This document shows positions 1 to 7,560 of a DNA stretch of 64,000 nt, piece after piece (positions within the stretch are counted from its first letter, which is position 1; each line of letters opens with the position of its first letter). The stretch spans positions 11,015,001 to 11,079,000 of the forward strand of contig NZ_CP117866.1 of the NCBI RefSeq assembly GCF_028736035.1, given 5' to 3'. Both the position numbers and the translations under genes were made by a program. Source of the stretch: Streptomyces sp. T12. Its GTDB lineage: Bacteria; Actinomycetota; Actinomycetes; Streptomycetales; Streptomycetaceae. The notes below the pieces were generated by a model. That model was not told the DNA's origin. It was given only the letters and a program-made list of their open reading frames with translations, and ran no database searches.

Positions 1-105
1 TTCCCCGGCCGCTGCATCTGCGGCCGCAGCTACGCGGCGGGCGAGCCCATCGCCAAGAACGCCCAGGGCTGGGGCCACCCGGACTGCCGTACCGCCGAGG
101 CCTGA
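1..105 (+). CDS. C-terminal end of an unidentified protein (partial)
   Basis: The first reading frame is open from the window edge and stops at TGA 103-105, giving the last 34 residues of a protein that begins outside the window. The tail contains a CxC pair (residues 5-7 of the fragment) and a later HPDC, which could be part of a zinc-binding knuckle, but this is too little to name a family. Codon use (G/C at nearly every third position) fits a real Streptomyces gene end. It is convergent with the tyrosinase gene that ends at 152. The function cannot be deduced from what is visible. Confidence 0.55.
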   Translation, partial: FPGRCICGRSYAAGEPIAKNAQGWGHPDCRTAEA

Positions 106-151
106 CGGGCGGTCCCGACGAGGGGGCCTGGCGGGCGGTGCGGACGGCGTC

Positions 152-976
152 TCAGGCCGCGTCGAACGTGTAGTGCGCGGTGTGGTCCAGCAGGTCGGCG
201 GGACGCACGTCGTTCCAGGGCTTCATGGTGTCGTTGAGGTCGACCACGTTCGGCGTCCCGGCGGCGGGCAGATAGCCGGAGCCGGGGTGCCGCCGCTGCC
301 AGTCCGCCCACAGCTTGTCGATGTAGGCGTGGTGCAGCCAGAACACCGGGTCGTTGGGCGACATGCCGGTCGCCATGTGCCCGCCGACCCAGACGTGGAC
401 CCGGTTGTGCAGATTGACGCCGCGCCAGCCTTCGAGGTGGTTGCGGAAACCGTCCGACCCGCTGTTCCAGGGCGCCATGTCGTACGTCGGCATGGCGAGC
501 ACGGACTCCACCTCGGCCCTGGTCGGCAACTCCCGTACGGCGGTGCCGAGCGAGCGGCGCAGATAGGTACGGCCGTCGACGCGCACATTGATCAGCCAGT
601 TGCCGGTCGACGCCGCGAACGGCCCGTCCATCACCTGACCGTCGCGGCTGCGCCCGGTGCCGCCGAGGAAGTCGGGCGCCCACAGCGAGGACCGTATCGA
701 GCGGTCGGTGCTCCAGTCCCAGTACGGCAGCGTGACCGAGACGTCCACCTCCTGCAACGCGCGCTCGAACTCGAGCAGGAATCTGCGGTGCCAGGGCAGG
801 AAGGACGGTGAACGGTGGCCGACGCGCTCCCCGTTGTCGGTGTCGCCGACGATGAAGGCGTTGTGCGTCGTGACGAACGTGTCGTAGCGACCGCTGCGCT
901 TCAACTCCAGGAGGGCGGCGACGAACCGCCGCTTCTCGTCGGCGGTCAGCAGGGCCTGGTTCTTGCGGACAGTCAT
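152..976 (-). CDS. melC2: Tyrosinase MelC2
   Basis: Type-3 copper monophenol/o-diphenol oxidase that makes melanin from tyrosine. The 274-residue product closely resembles Streptomyces MelC2. All six copper ligands are visible at the usual positions: H38, H54 and H63 for CuA, and H190, H194 and H216 for CuB (VNLHNRVHVWVGG, then FWLHHAYID). There is no signal peptide of its own; in this family it leaves the cell through the Tat signal of its partner MelC1, encoded immediately upstream 35 nt away on the same strand. The ATG at 976 (MTVRKNQ) was chosen over an in-frame TTG at 994 because it matches the conserved N-terminus and follows a GGAG. Length is normal and there are no signs of decay. Confidence 0.97.
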   Translation of the reverse strand: MTVRKNQALLTADEKRRFVAALLELKRSGRYDTFVTTHNAFIVGDTDNGERVGHRSPSFLPWHRRFLLEFERALQEVDVSVTLPYWDWSTDRSIRSSLWAPDFLGGTGRSRDGQVMDGPFAASTGNWLINVRVDGRTYLRRSLGTAVRELPTRAEVESVLAMPTYDMAPWNSGSDGFRNHLEGWRGVNLHNRVHVWVGGHMATGMSPNDPVFWLHHAYIDKLWADWQRRHPGSGYLPAAGTPNVVDLNDTMKPWNDVRPADLLDHTAHYTFDAA

Positions 977-1011
977 GAGGTGCGGGTGCTCCAAAGTGCG
1001 GGTGGGGCAGG

Positions 1012-1383
1012 TCAGTTGGCGGGGAAGGGCAGCAGCGCGGCGCCCTGCAGCTCGTCCACGGCGGCACGGGCGGCGGCGCGCGGGGTGGGCACCGGGTCGT
1101 AGTGGCTGACGACGCTGATCCAGCTGCCGTCGGCGTTGCGCATCACATGCAGCTCCACTCCGTCGACGAACACGGCGTATCCGGCGCCGTGATGCTGGTG
1201 GCCGCCGCCCGCGGACGGCCGGCCCTGTATTCGGCGGCCCTTGTAGACCTCGTCGAAGGACGTCGGGGCGTGGTGGTCGTGCCCGGCTGCGGACGCGCCG
1301 GGGGCGGTGAGCGTCTGGACGCCGGCCGCGGTGGCGAGGGCGGCCGCGGCGGTGAGCGCACGACGACGGCTGAGTTCCGGCAT
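1012..1383 (-). CDS. melC1: Tyrosinase cofactor (copper-transfer caddie protein) MelC1
   Basis: Small 123-residue exported partner that forms a complex with apo-tyrosinase, delivers copper and provides the Tat export signal. The N-terminus has three arginines followed by a hydrophobic stretch ([17 protein letters not shown]) and an ASA-type cleavage site near residue 30. The mature part is His-rich (HDHH, HQHH), and the sequence SHYDPVPTP carries the tyrosine that in the family sits over the tyrosinase active site. The ATG at 1383 is preceded by a perfect AGGAGG at 5-nt spacing. First gene of the melC1-melC2 operon; its promoter should lie in 1384-1729. Confidence 0.95.
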   Translation of the reverse strand: MPELSRRRALTAAAALATAAGVQTLTAPGASAAGHDHHAPTSFDEVYKGRRIQGRPSAGGGHQHHGAGYAVFVDGVELHVMRNADGSWISVVSHYDPVPTPRAAARAAVDELQGAALLPFPAN

Positions 1384-1729
1384 GCGGACCTCCTGAGTTC
1401 GTTCGGTTGACGACTCCGCATGCCTATCGGGCCGGACTAGAGCGGGAGAAATCGGTCGGGAGTGGTTGGCTCCGATCCGGACAAGTCTGCACATGTCGTG
1501 CAGAGTTGAACGAAGATGATCTTCCTGTGGGTGGTGCCCCGGGGGGGCGGAAGGGGGAATTCCTTCTCCTGGGAATCACATTTCGGGTGATCCTTCGCGG
1601 GCGGGCCTGCTGCCAGTGGTCTGGCTCACCGGTCGAAACTGGCGCGATCCGAAATGTCGCGGCCGAGCTGCTCCGCCTTGCTACCCTGCGAAGTGATATG
1701 ACCGTTTTAAACCATTACTAGGGGTATGT
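1384..1729. other. Intergenic region between melC1 and the FAD monooxygenase
   Basis: This 346-bp gap separates two divergent genes and should hold both promoters. No convincing ORF is seen. It contains a perfect palindrome at 1486-1504 and a pair of 9-bp inverted arms, ACATTTCGG at 1578-1586 and CCGAAATGT at 1649-1657, 62 nt apart. The stretch 1691-1720 just before the monooxygenase start is unusually A/T-rich for this genome, as expected of a promoter. I could not assign -35/-10 boxes with confidence for either gene. Confidence 0.5.
1486..1504. promoter_or_regulatory. Perfect inverted repeat upstream of melC1
   Basis: TCTGCAC and GTGCAGA form perfect 7-bp arms around a 5-nt spacer (ATGTC). 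The centre is about 110 bp upstream of the melC1 start. The size and symmetry suit a dimeric repressor or activator site, but it could also be a hairpin in a long melC leader. Assignment as an operator is inference from position only. Confidence 0.4.
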
Positions 1730-2941
1730 GTGAAGGTTGCCTGCGTCGGAGCCGGCCCTGCGGGCCTGTATCTCTCGATCCTGCTGAAGCTGCGGGACCC
1801 GTCCCACGACATCACCGTCCACGAGCGCAACCCGGAGGGTGCCACCTACGGCGGGGGCGTCACCTACTGGCACGGACTGCTCGACAAACTGCACGAGCAC
1901 CACCCCGCGTCCGCTCGCGCCATCGAGGAGAGCTCGATCCGCTGGAACGAGGGCGTCGCCCACGTCCGGGGCCGGACGACCCGCCGCCCCGGCGACACGG
2001 GGCACGGCATCGGCCGCCACCGGCTGCTGGAGATCCTCGCCGGACACGCCCGCTCGCTCGGTGTACGGCTGGAGTTCGAGCACGAGATCATGCCGGAGAA
2101 GCTGCCCGCCGCTGACCTGGTCGTGGCGAGCGACGGTGTCCACAGCACCCTGCGCACCCAGTACGCCGACCACTTCGGTACACGGGCCAGACGCGGCCGC
2201 AACCGCTACATGTGGCTCGGCACCAGCAAGGTCTTCGAAGCCTTCACCTTCGCCTTCGTCGAGACCGGCCACGGCTGGATCTGGTGCTACGGCTACGGCT
2301 TCAGCCCCGAAGGCAGCACCTGTGTCATCGAATGCGCCCCCGACACCTGGACCGGCCTCGGCCTCGACACCGCGAACGAGGCCGACGCGGTGGCCCGGCT
2401 GGAGAGGGTCTTCGCCGGCGTCCTCGACGGCCACCCCCTGGTCGGCGGCTCCGGCGCCGACGGCGGCACCCCGTGGCGGACCTTCCGCACCCTCACCAAC
2501 CGCACCTGGCACCGCGACAATCTCGTCCTCATCGGCGACGCCGCCCACACCACCCACTACTCCGTCGGCGCCGGCACCACCCTCGCCCTGGAGGACGCCA
2601 TCGCGCTCGCCGACGCGCTGCACGCGCACACCGCCCTCCCGCAGGCCTTCGCCCGCTACGAACAGGAGCGCAAGCAAGCCCTGTTGGCCGTCCAGAGCGC
2701 GGCCCGCTACAGCGCCGAGTGGTACGAGAACCTGCCCCGCTACATCCGCCTGCCCCCGCAGCAGATGTTCGCCCTGCTCGGCCAGCGCCACTCGCCCCTG
2801 CTGCCGTACGTGCCGCCCCAGCTGTACTACCGGATCGACAGGGTGGCCGGGCAGGTGGAGGCGTTGCGCCGCCTCAAGCGCCGGCTCGGGCCGAAGGTCG
2901 CGCGCACCGTGCAGGCCAGGGCGCTGGCCTCCCGCAAGTAG
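1730..2941 (+). CDS. FAD-dependent aromatic monooxygenase-like protein
   Basis: A 403-residue flavoprotein of the PHBH-type (group A) monooxygenase fold. The FAD dinucleotide motif GAGPAG is at residues 7-12, and the second FAD motif GDAAH lies near residue 270. The stretch around MWLGTSKVFEAFTFAF resembles the monooxygenase part of salicylyl-CoA or 2-aminobenzoyl-CoA hydroxylases, so an aromatic acid or its CoA ester is a plausible substrate; this is inference. The GTG at 1730 was chosen because AGGGG ends 5 nt before it and the protein starts directly at the first beta strand (MKVACVGAG). No membrane segment is seen. It is divergent from melC1 and its stop lies 6 bp from the convergent cholesterol-oxidase-like gene. 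Confidence 0.85.
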   Translation: MKVACVGAGPAGLYLSILLKLRDPSHDITVHERNPEGATYGGGVTYWHGLLDKLHEHHPASARAIEESSIRWNEGVAHVRGRTTRRPGDTGHGIGRHRLLEILAGHARSLGVRLEFEHEIMPEKLPAADLVVASDGVHSTLRTQYADHFGTRARRGRNRYMWLGTSKVFEAFTFAFVETGHGWIWCYGYGFSPEGSTCVIECAPDTWTGLGLDTANEADAVARLERVFAGVLDGHPLVGGSGADGGTPWRTFRTLTNRTWHRDNLVLIGDAAHTTHYSVGAGTTLALEDAIALADALHAHTALPQAFARYEQERKQALLAVQSAARYSAEWYENLPRYIRLPPQQMFALLGQRHSPLLPYVPPQLYYRIDRVAGQVEALRRLKRRLGPKVARTVQARALASRK

Positions 2942-2947
2942 CCGCAC

Positions 2948-4639
2948 TCACCGGAACAACCGGTCGAGGAAAGCGTTGCCGAACACACCGTGCGGGTCGA
3001 GCCGGTCCAGCACCCCGGCCGCCCGCCCCCACACGTCCTCCCCGAAGGAGCCGGGCACGACCGCGCCCAGCACCTCGCCGTCGCTCCAGGCGCCGTCCCT
3101 CGTGTAGGCCCAGCCCTTCGACCACTCGACGCGGGTCATGGCGTACTCGCCGTCGAAGGTGCGCAGCAGGAACCGCTCGATCTGGCTCAGGAAGGCCTCC
3201 GCGTACGGCGTTCCAGGCAAGGACAGGATGTTCAGCCACACGACCGTGTCCCACTCGGGACGGTCGTCGCGCGGCCCGAGCGCCGACAACAGCGGGGTGC
3301 GCGCCCCGTCCACGCCGACGTCCGCCGCCTCGTCGAGTCCGGTGACCCGGATCTCCACCGAGCCGTTGACCGGGAAGCGGCCCCGGTCGGCGTACGCCGT
3401 GAGCCGTTCCCGGTAGAAGGCGGTGAACTCGGCGACGACGCGCTGCACTCGGTCCCGGCTGGTGAGCACCGCGTACCCGTTCGTGGCTATCCTCAGCGTC
3501 GTCGGCCGCAGGTACAGCAGCGTGTTCTTGGACGGCCCCCAGATGTCCGCCGACAGCGTCGCCACCAGCCCGAGCGCGGCCACGTCGTACTGTGCGTTGC
3601 CGAGCACCGGCGCCAGATACCAGGCCCCCTCCGACGCCATGCGCCCGACCAGGTCCGCCACCGGGGTCGGGACGCTGTCGGAGAACGGGTAGTTGTACGG
3701 CGTCGTCACGTGCCGCGAGGTCAGCGGCCGGGTGGGGGAGACGCTCCACACCTTCAGCCACGGGAACTCGGTGAAGGCGAACCAGATGGCCTCGACGCGC
3801 CCGGCCCGGTCCAGGAAGCTCGCCAGGGTGCGTCCGTCGGTGCCGGGCGCGGCGAAGAGTTCGCCGGCCGAAATGTCCGTACGGCTGACGCACCGCAGGT
3901 TGGTGTTCGCGCCCGCGCGCAGCACGACCTCGGTGACCAGGGAGCGACCGAGATGGGTGAGCAGCGCGGCGCAGTCCGCCTCGTCGCGGTCGTACGTCCG
4001 CAGCACGTAGGCGCCGCTGTCCTCGTCCCAGACGACGGCCGTCAGCGACAGCACGAGATTGCTCAGCGAGCCGTACGTGTGCCCGGTCGACCGCTGTTCG
4101 CCCCGCGCCGGTACGGCGGTGCCGTGCGCGCCGATGGCGAGGGCGCCGCCCAGGGTCAGGTTGCCGGGAGCGGGCGCGGCGGTGACGCCGAGGCCGTGCT
4201 CCTCCAGGTAGGTGAGCAGGGCCTCCAGGGTGACGCCGGTGCCGGCGCGTACCGAGGTCGGCGACTCCAGCGACAGGCCGGTGAGATGAGAGGCGGTGTC
4301 CACGAGAAGGACCGGCGCGTCCGACTCCGTGTCCTGCGTGATCGTCAGCGGTGACCAGCCATGCGAGGAACCCCGGGCGCGGACTCTCCAGCCGTGCCGC
4401 CAGGCCCAGTTGACGACGGTGACCACCTGGTCGGGGTCGGCCGGTGCGCAGGCCCACAGTCCGTCGGCGGTGATCTCGCCGACCCAGTTGCGGTACGCGG
4501 AGCGGTACAGCGCCACATCCGCCGGGAAATCCGGCAACTCCTGTGCCGCGACGGCCGGATCCGCCGGGAGGAGAGTCGGTGCGGCGGCCATGGCGGCGGC
4601 GGTGCGCAGGAAGCCCCTGCGGCTGAAGTCGTCGGTCAC
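2948..4639 (-). CDS. Secreted cholesterol-oxidase-like FAD oxidase (vanillyl-alcohol-oxidase fold)
   Basis: A 563-residue protein with a Tat signal (SRRGFLRTAAAMAAA, cleavage near residue 32), a FAD_binding_4 (PCMH-type) domain at about 55-240 and a substrate domain like that of type-II cholesterol oxidases at about 250-560. H172 in LAIGAHGTAVP sits where Brevibacterium cholesterol oxidase binds FAD covalently through histidine, and RARGSSHGWSPL (88-99) is the pyrophosphate loop. The expected reaction is O2-dependent oxidation of a sterol or other alcohol, producing H2O2 outside the cell. The exact substrate is not readable from sequence. The promoter is probably shared or face-to-face with the aldo/keto reductase gene in 4640-4776. 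Confidence 0.85.
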   Translation of the reverse strand: MTDDFSRRGFLRTAAAMAAAPTLLPADPAVAAQELPDFPADVALYRSAYRNWVGEITADGLWACAPADPDQVVTVVNWAWRHGWRVRARGSSHGWSPLTITQDTESDAPVLLVDTASHLTGLSLESPTSVRAGTGVTLEALLTYLEEHGLGVTAAPAPGNLTLGGALAIGAHGTAVPARGEQRSTGHTYGSLSNLVLSLTAVVWDEDSGAYVLRTYDRDEADCAALLTHLGRSLVTEVVLRAGANTNLRCVSRTDISAGELFAAPGTDGRTLASFLDRAGRVEAIWFAFTEFPWLKVWSVSPTRPLTSRHVTTPYNYPFSDSVPTPVADLVGRMASEGAWYLAPVLGNAQYDVAALGLVATLSADIWGPSKNTLLYLRPTTLRIATNGYAVLTSRDRVQRVVAEFTAFYRERLTAYADRGRFPVNGSVEIRVTGLDEAADVGVDGARTPLLSALGPRDDRPEWDTVVWLNILSLPGTPYAEAFLSQIERFLLRTFDGEYAMTRVEWSKGWAYTRDGAWSDGEVLGAVVPGSFGEDVWGRAAGVLDRLDPHGVFGNAFLDRLFR

Positions 4640-4690
4640 GGGTTCACGCTAGGGACGGGCTTGACAGTCACTACCGGCCTGTCGAATCGA

Positions 4691-4708
4691 TTCACTCGTG
4701 TGAGTGAA
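4691..4708. promoter_or_regulatory. Perfect palindrome between divergent oxidase and reductase genes
   Basis: TTCACTC and GAGTGAA form perfect 7-bp arms around GTGT. A further half-copy, ATTCAC, follows at 4711-4716. The site is 69 bp upstream of the aldo/keto reductase start and 52 bp upstream of the cholesterol-oxidase-like start, so one regulator bound here could affect both. A TTGACA hexamer lies just outside it at 4661-4666, but no good -10 box was found at the right distance. The operator role is inferred. Confidence 0.5.
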
Positions 4709-4776
4709 AGATTCACAGGTAGCCACGCGGAGGGGCCCGTTCCGCGCACGTGCATGACGAATGACACACTGACGCC

Positions 4777-5760
4777 ATGGACGAGCATGTAATCGGTAGG
4801 TCGGGTCAGCGGGCATCCGTCGTCGGTCTCGGTACGTGGCAGCTGGGCGCCGACTGGGGAGACGTCGACGACAAGGAAGCCCTGGCGGTGCTGGAGGCGG
4901 CGGTCGAGTCGGGGGTGACCTTCTTCGACACGGCCGACGTGTACGGCGACGGGCGCAGCGAGCAGACCATCGCCGCGTTCCTGCGCGGCAGGCCCGGGCC
5001 GGACATCTTCGTGGCGACCAAGATGGGCCGCCGCGTCGACCAGATCCCCGAGAACTACGTTCTCGACAACTTCCGCGCCTGGAACGACCGTTCGCGGCGC
5101 AACCTCGGCGTGGACCGCCTCGACCTGGTCCAGCTGCACTGCCCGCCGACGCCGGTCTACTCGACGGACGAGGTGTTCGACGCGCTGGACACCCTGGTCG
5201 CGGAGGACCGCATCGCCCACTACGGCGTCAGCGTGGAGACCTGCGAGGAGGCGCTGACCGCGATCGCCCGCCCCGGCGTCGCGAGCGTGCAGATCATCCT
5301 CAACCCGTTCCGCATGAAGCCCCTGCGCGAGGTGCTGCCCGCCGCCGAGCAGGCGGGCGTCGGCATCATCGCCCGCGTCCCGCTGGCCTCCGGCCTGTTG
5401 TCGGGCAAGTACACCAAGGACACCGTCTTCCCCGCGAACGACCACCGCACCTACAACCGGCACGGCGAATCCTTCGACCAGGGCGAGACCTTCTCCGGCG
5501 TCGACTACGAGTCGGGTGTGGAGGCGGCCGTGGAGTTCGCCGCCCTCGCCCCCGAGGGCTTCACGCCGGCCCAGCTGGCGCTGCGCTGGATCATCCAGCA
5601 GCCGGGCGTGACCACGGTGATCCCGGGTGCCCGTTCGCCCGAGCAGGCCCGCGCCAACGCGGCCGCCGCCGCGCTGCCGGAGCTGTCCGGCGCGACGCTC
5701 GCCGCGATCGAGGACCTCTACGACCGGCGCATCAAGGACCAGGTCGAAAACCGCTGGTAG
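4777..5760 (+). CDS. Aldo/keto reductase
   Basis: A 327-residue (beta/alpha)8 NADPH-dependent reductase of carbonyl compounds. The catalytic tetrad is complete: D51 and Y56 (FFDTADVYGDG), K82 (VATKMG) and H121 (LVQLHCPP). The C-terminal NADP-binding stretch VIPGARSPEQARANA is also present. No signal peptide or membrane segment, so cytosolic. The ATG at 4777 gives the canonical N-terminus; no strong ribosome-binding site precedes it. Divergent from the secreted oxidase gene and followed by a strong hairpin terminator. Substrate unknown. Confidence 0.92.
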   Translation: MDEHVIGRSGQRASVVGLGTWQLGADWGDVDDKEALAVLEAAVESGVTFFDTADVYGDGRSEQTIAAFLRGRPGPDIFVATKMGRRVDQIPENYVLDNFRAWNDRSRRNLGVDRLDLVQLHCPPTPVYSTDEVFDALDTLVAEDRIAHYGVSVETCEEALTAIARPGVASVQIILNPFRMKPLREVLPAAEQAGVGIIARVPLASGLLSGKYTKDTVFPANDHRTYNRHGESFDQGETFSGVDYESGVEAAVEFAALAPEGFTPAQLALRWIIQQPGVTTVIPGARSPEQARANAAAAALPELSGATLAAIEDLYDRRIKDQVENRW

Positions 5761-5769
5761 ACCCGTACG

Positions 5770-5793
5770 GCTCCGGGGCGGCCACCCCGGAGC
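5770..5793 (+). terminator. Hairpin terminator after the aldo/keto reductase gene
   Basis: GCTCCGGGG and CCCCGGAGC form perfect 9-bp arms around CGGCCA, starting 10 bp after the stop codon. The right arm continues into a short run of CCCCGGAG direct repeats up to about 5810. There is no T-tract, which is common for Streptomyces terminators. Confidence 0.7.
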
Positions 5794-5850
5794 CCCGGAG
5801 CCCCGGAGCCCGCTCGTTTGAGTGTTCAGCGCCGGGGTTACCCGGCCCGC

Positions 5851-6333
5851 ATGACCGAGAAGGAGAGACGGAAGGGACGCGACGAGACCGAGGACGAGCG
5901 GGCCGACCGTATGTGGGGCGAGCTCATCCAGGAGGTCCGGGTGGCCCAGATGGGCGTCCAGATCCTGTTCGGCTTCCTGCTCACCGTCGTCTTCACGCCG
6001 AAGTACGACACCCTCGACGACACGGACCAGGCCATCTACATCGTGACGGTGGTGCTGGGCGCCGCCGCCACCGGCGCCCTGATCGGCCCCGTCTCCCTGC
6101 ACCGCGTGGTGTCAGGGCGGCGCATCAAACCGAAGGCGGTGGAGTGGGCGTCCCGGCTGACCTTCGTCGGCCTGATCCTGCTCCTCGCCACGACGGCGTG
6201 CTCGCTCCTGCTGATCCTTCGCGTCGCCACCCATGACGGCTATGTGCCCTGGCTGGTGTCGGGCGTGGTCCTCTGGTACCTGATGTGCTGGTTCGTGCTC
6301 CCGCTGTGGACACGCCACCGCTACACAGAGTGA
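5851..6333 (+). CDS. Small four-helix membrane protein (DUF6328-like)
   Basis: A 160-residue protein with a charged cytoplasmic N-terminus (residues 1-25, rich in E, R, K and D) and four predicted membrane helices at about 34-50, 62-84, 105-128 and 132-152. It resembles the actinobacterial DUF6328 family, for which I know no function. The ATG at 5851 was preferred to the upstream GTG at 5818 because the acidic-basic MTEKERRKGRDE start is typical and AGCG/GGGG-like purines precede it weakly. Its stop codon lies inside a terminator hairpin. No functional partner is evident nearby. Confidence 0.75.
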   Translation: MTEKERRKGRDETEDERADRMWGELIQEVRVAQMGVQILFGFLLTVVFTPKYDTLDDTDQAIYIVTVVLGAAATGALIGPVSLHRVVSGRRIKPKAVEWASRLTFVGLILLLATTACSLLLILRVATHDGYVPWLVSGVVLWYLMCWFVLPLWTRHRYTE

Positions 6334-6342
6334 GCGGTGGCG
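6313..6342. terminator. Hairpin terminator spanning a stop codon
   Basis: CGCCACCGCT and AGCGGTGGCG form perfect 10-bp arms around a 10-nt loop, followed by TTT. The TGA of the DUF6328-like gene (6331-6333) lies at the loop/right-arm junction. It sits between convergent genes and can serve both strands. Confidence 0.7.
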
Positions 6343-6386
6343 TTTCGACGGTGTGAGCGCGGCTGCCTTCGGCGGTACGAGGACGG

Positions 6387-7430
6387 CTACTGCTGCCGCG
6401 CCGTGCCTCCCTGCGCCCCGCGCAGCGCCGCGATGCACGTGGAGATGGCCTGCTGGAGCTCCTCCAACTGCTGGACCATGTCGTCCTCGACGAACTCCTG
6501 GACATCGTCGAAGGTCAGCTCCTCGAAGACCTTCGTCGCCTTCTGCAGGCTGCTGTAGAACTTCGTCCGCCGCTCCTGCACACGCAGCTCGGGGTCGGCC
6601 TCCACGGCCTCGGCGACGAGCGACTTCATCGTGCCGTAGGCCTCGGTGGCCCACTCGCCGGTGTCCTCGTCGTCCTCCAGCTCGTCGATCAGCGAGAGGT
6701 GCCGCTCGGCCTCCTGGCGGAGGTCGACGGGCGCGTCGACGGTCTGCCCGGCAGGTGTCTTGATCTGGCCGGACTCGGCGATCTGGCGGACGTAGTCGAT
6801 CCGGTCGACCGCCCGGCTCTCACTGGCGACGGCCTTCTTCAGGTCGTCGGTGCGTACGACGTCCCGCGCCAACTCGGCCTGAAGGTCGGGGTCCTCGAGG
6901 ACCCGGTCCAGGAGCGCCTGGCGGGCCGCACGGGCGGTCGAGGGATCGGCGAGGATCGCGGCGCGCAGCGCGGTCGGGTTCTCGGCGACCTCCAGGGCCT
7001 TCGTCGGGCGGATGCCCTCGGCCTCGGCGGCCTCGGCGATGGCGGTGCCGCGCTCGGAGGTGGCGCTGTTGCGGGAGACGTAGTAGCTCAGCCACACGTC
7101 GGCGTCCGGCAGCTCCACCTCCTGGCCCGGCGCGAGCGCCTCGAACTGCGGGACGAGGCCGTCGTCGGCGGCCCGGTCCCAGGCCTTGTAGTAGCGCATG
7201 ACGCGCTCGGCGGAGCAGCCGGCGAGCTCGGCGAACTCCTTCGCGGACACCTTCGGCGTCTCGCCCGCGCTCTGCCCGCCGGGCCGCACGCTGCGCGCCA
7301 CCATCAGGCCGAATGCCCACCCTCCGGTCCGCGCGTAGACCCCGAACTCGCGCGCGTCCCGCGCGACGAGATCGGACAACGGGGCCTGGGGCGACGGGGA
7401 CGTCTCGGGCGGGACGAACGCCAGTGTCAC
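6387..7430 (-). CDS. Conserved HTH-containing protein of unknown function
   Basis: A 347-residue soluble protein. Residues 60-85 (VSAKEFAELAGCSAERVMRYYKAW) look like a helix-turn-helix. Residues 95-200 are Ala/Glu-rich helices, and the C-terminal third (about 230-345) is strongly acidic and helical (DELEDDEDTGEW, FVEDDMVQQLEELQQAIS), suggesting a coiled or oligomerising region. I do not recognise a named family; a chromosomal or regulatory DNA-binding role is inference. The GTG at 7430 is chosen because CAGGAGAG precedes it at a good distance; upstream in-frame codons are Arg-rich noise. A perfect inverted repeat lies 34-62 bp upstream and may be its own operator. Confidence 0.75.
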   Translation of the reverse strand: MTLAFVPPETSPSPQAPLSDLVARDAREFGVYARTGGWAFGLMVARSVRPGGQSAGETPKVSAKEFAELAGCSAERVMRYYKAWDRAADDGLVPQFEALAPGQEVELPDADVWLSYYVSRNSATSERGTAIAEAAEAEGIRPTKALEVAENPTALRAAILADPSTARAARQALLDRVLEDPDLQAELARDVVRTDDLKKAVASESRAVDRIDYVRQIAESGQIKTPAGQTVDAPVDLRQEAERHLSLIDELEDDEDTGEWATEAYGTMKSLVAEAVEADPELRVQERRTKFYSSLQKATKVFEELTFDDVQEFVEDDMVQQLEELQQAISTCIAALRGAQGGTARQQ

Positions 7431-7463
7431 GGGTGACTCTCCTGTAGGGACTGCGTGCCTGTA

Positions 7464-7492
7464 GGTCTGCTTGGACGGCAGAAGTGCAGACC
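7464..7492. promoter_or_regulatory. Inverted repeat upstream of the HTH gene
   Basis: GGTCTGC and GCAGACC form perfect 7-bp arms 15 nt apart. The repeat lies in the 130-bp gap between the F420-type oxidoreductase stop and the HTH-gene start. It could be an autoregulatory operator for the HTH protein or a weak terminator for the upstream gene; the 15-nt loop favours the first. Confidence 0.4.
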
Positions 7493-7560
7493 AGCAGCCT
7501 ATGGCACCCGCGGACCTCGCTCGCGCAGTCCCGGCGTCACCCGGCGCGGTACGCGTGCGG

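Noticed and set aside
1718..2947. 409-codon minus-strand ORF opposite the FAD monooxygenase
   Set aside because: It is a shadow of the real gene: Gly/Ala/Val/Arg-rich, no motifs, and the plus strand encodes a clear flavoprotein.
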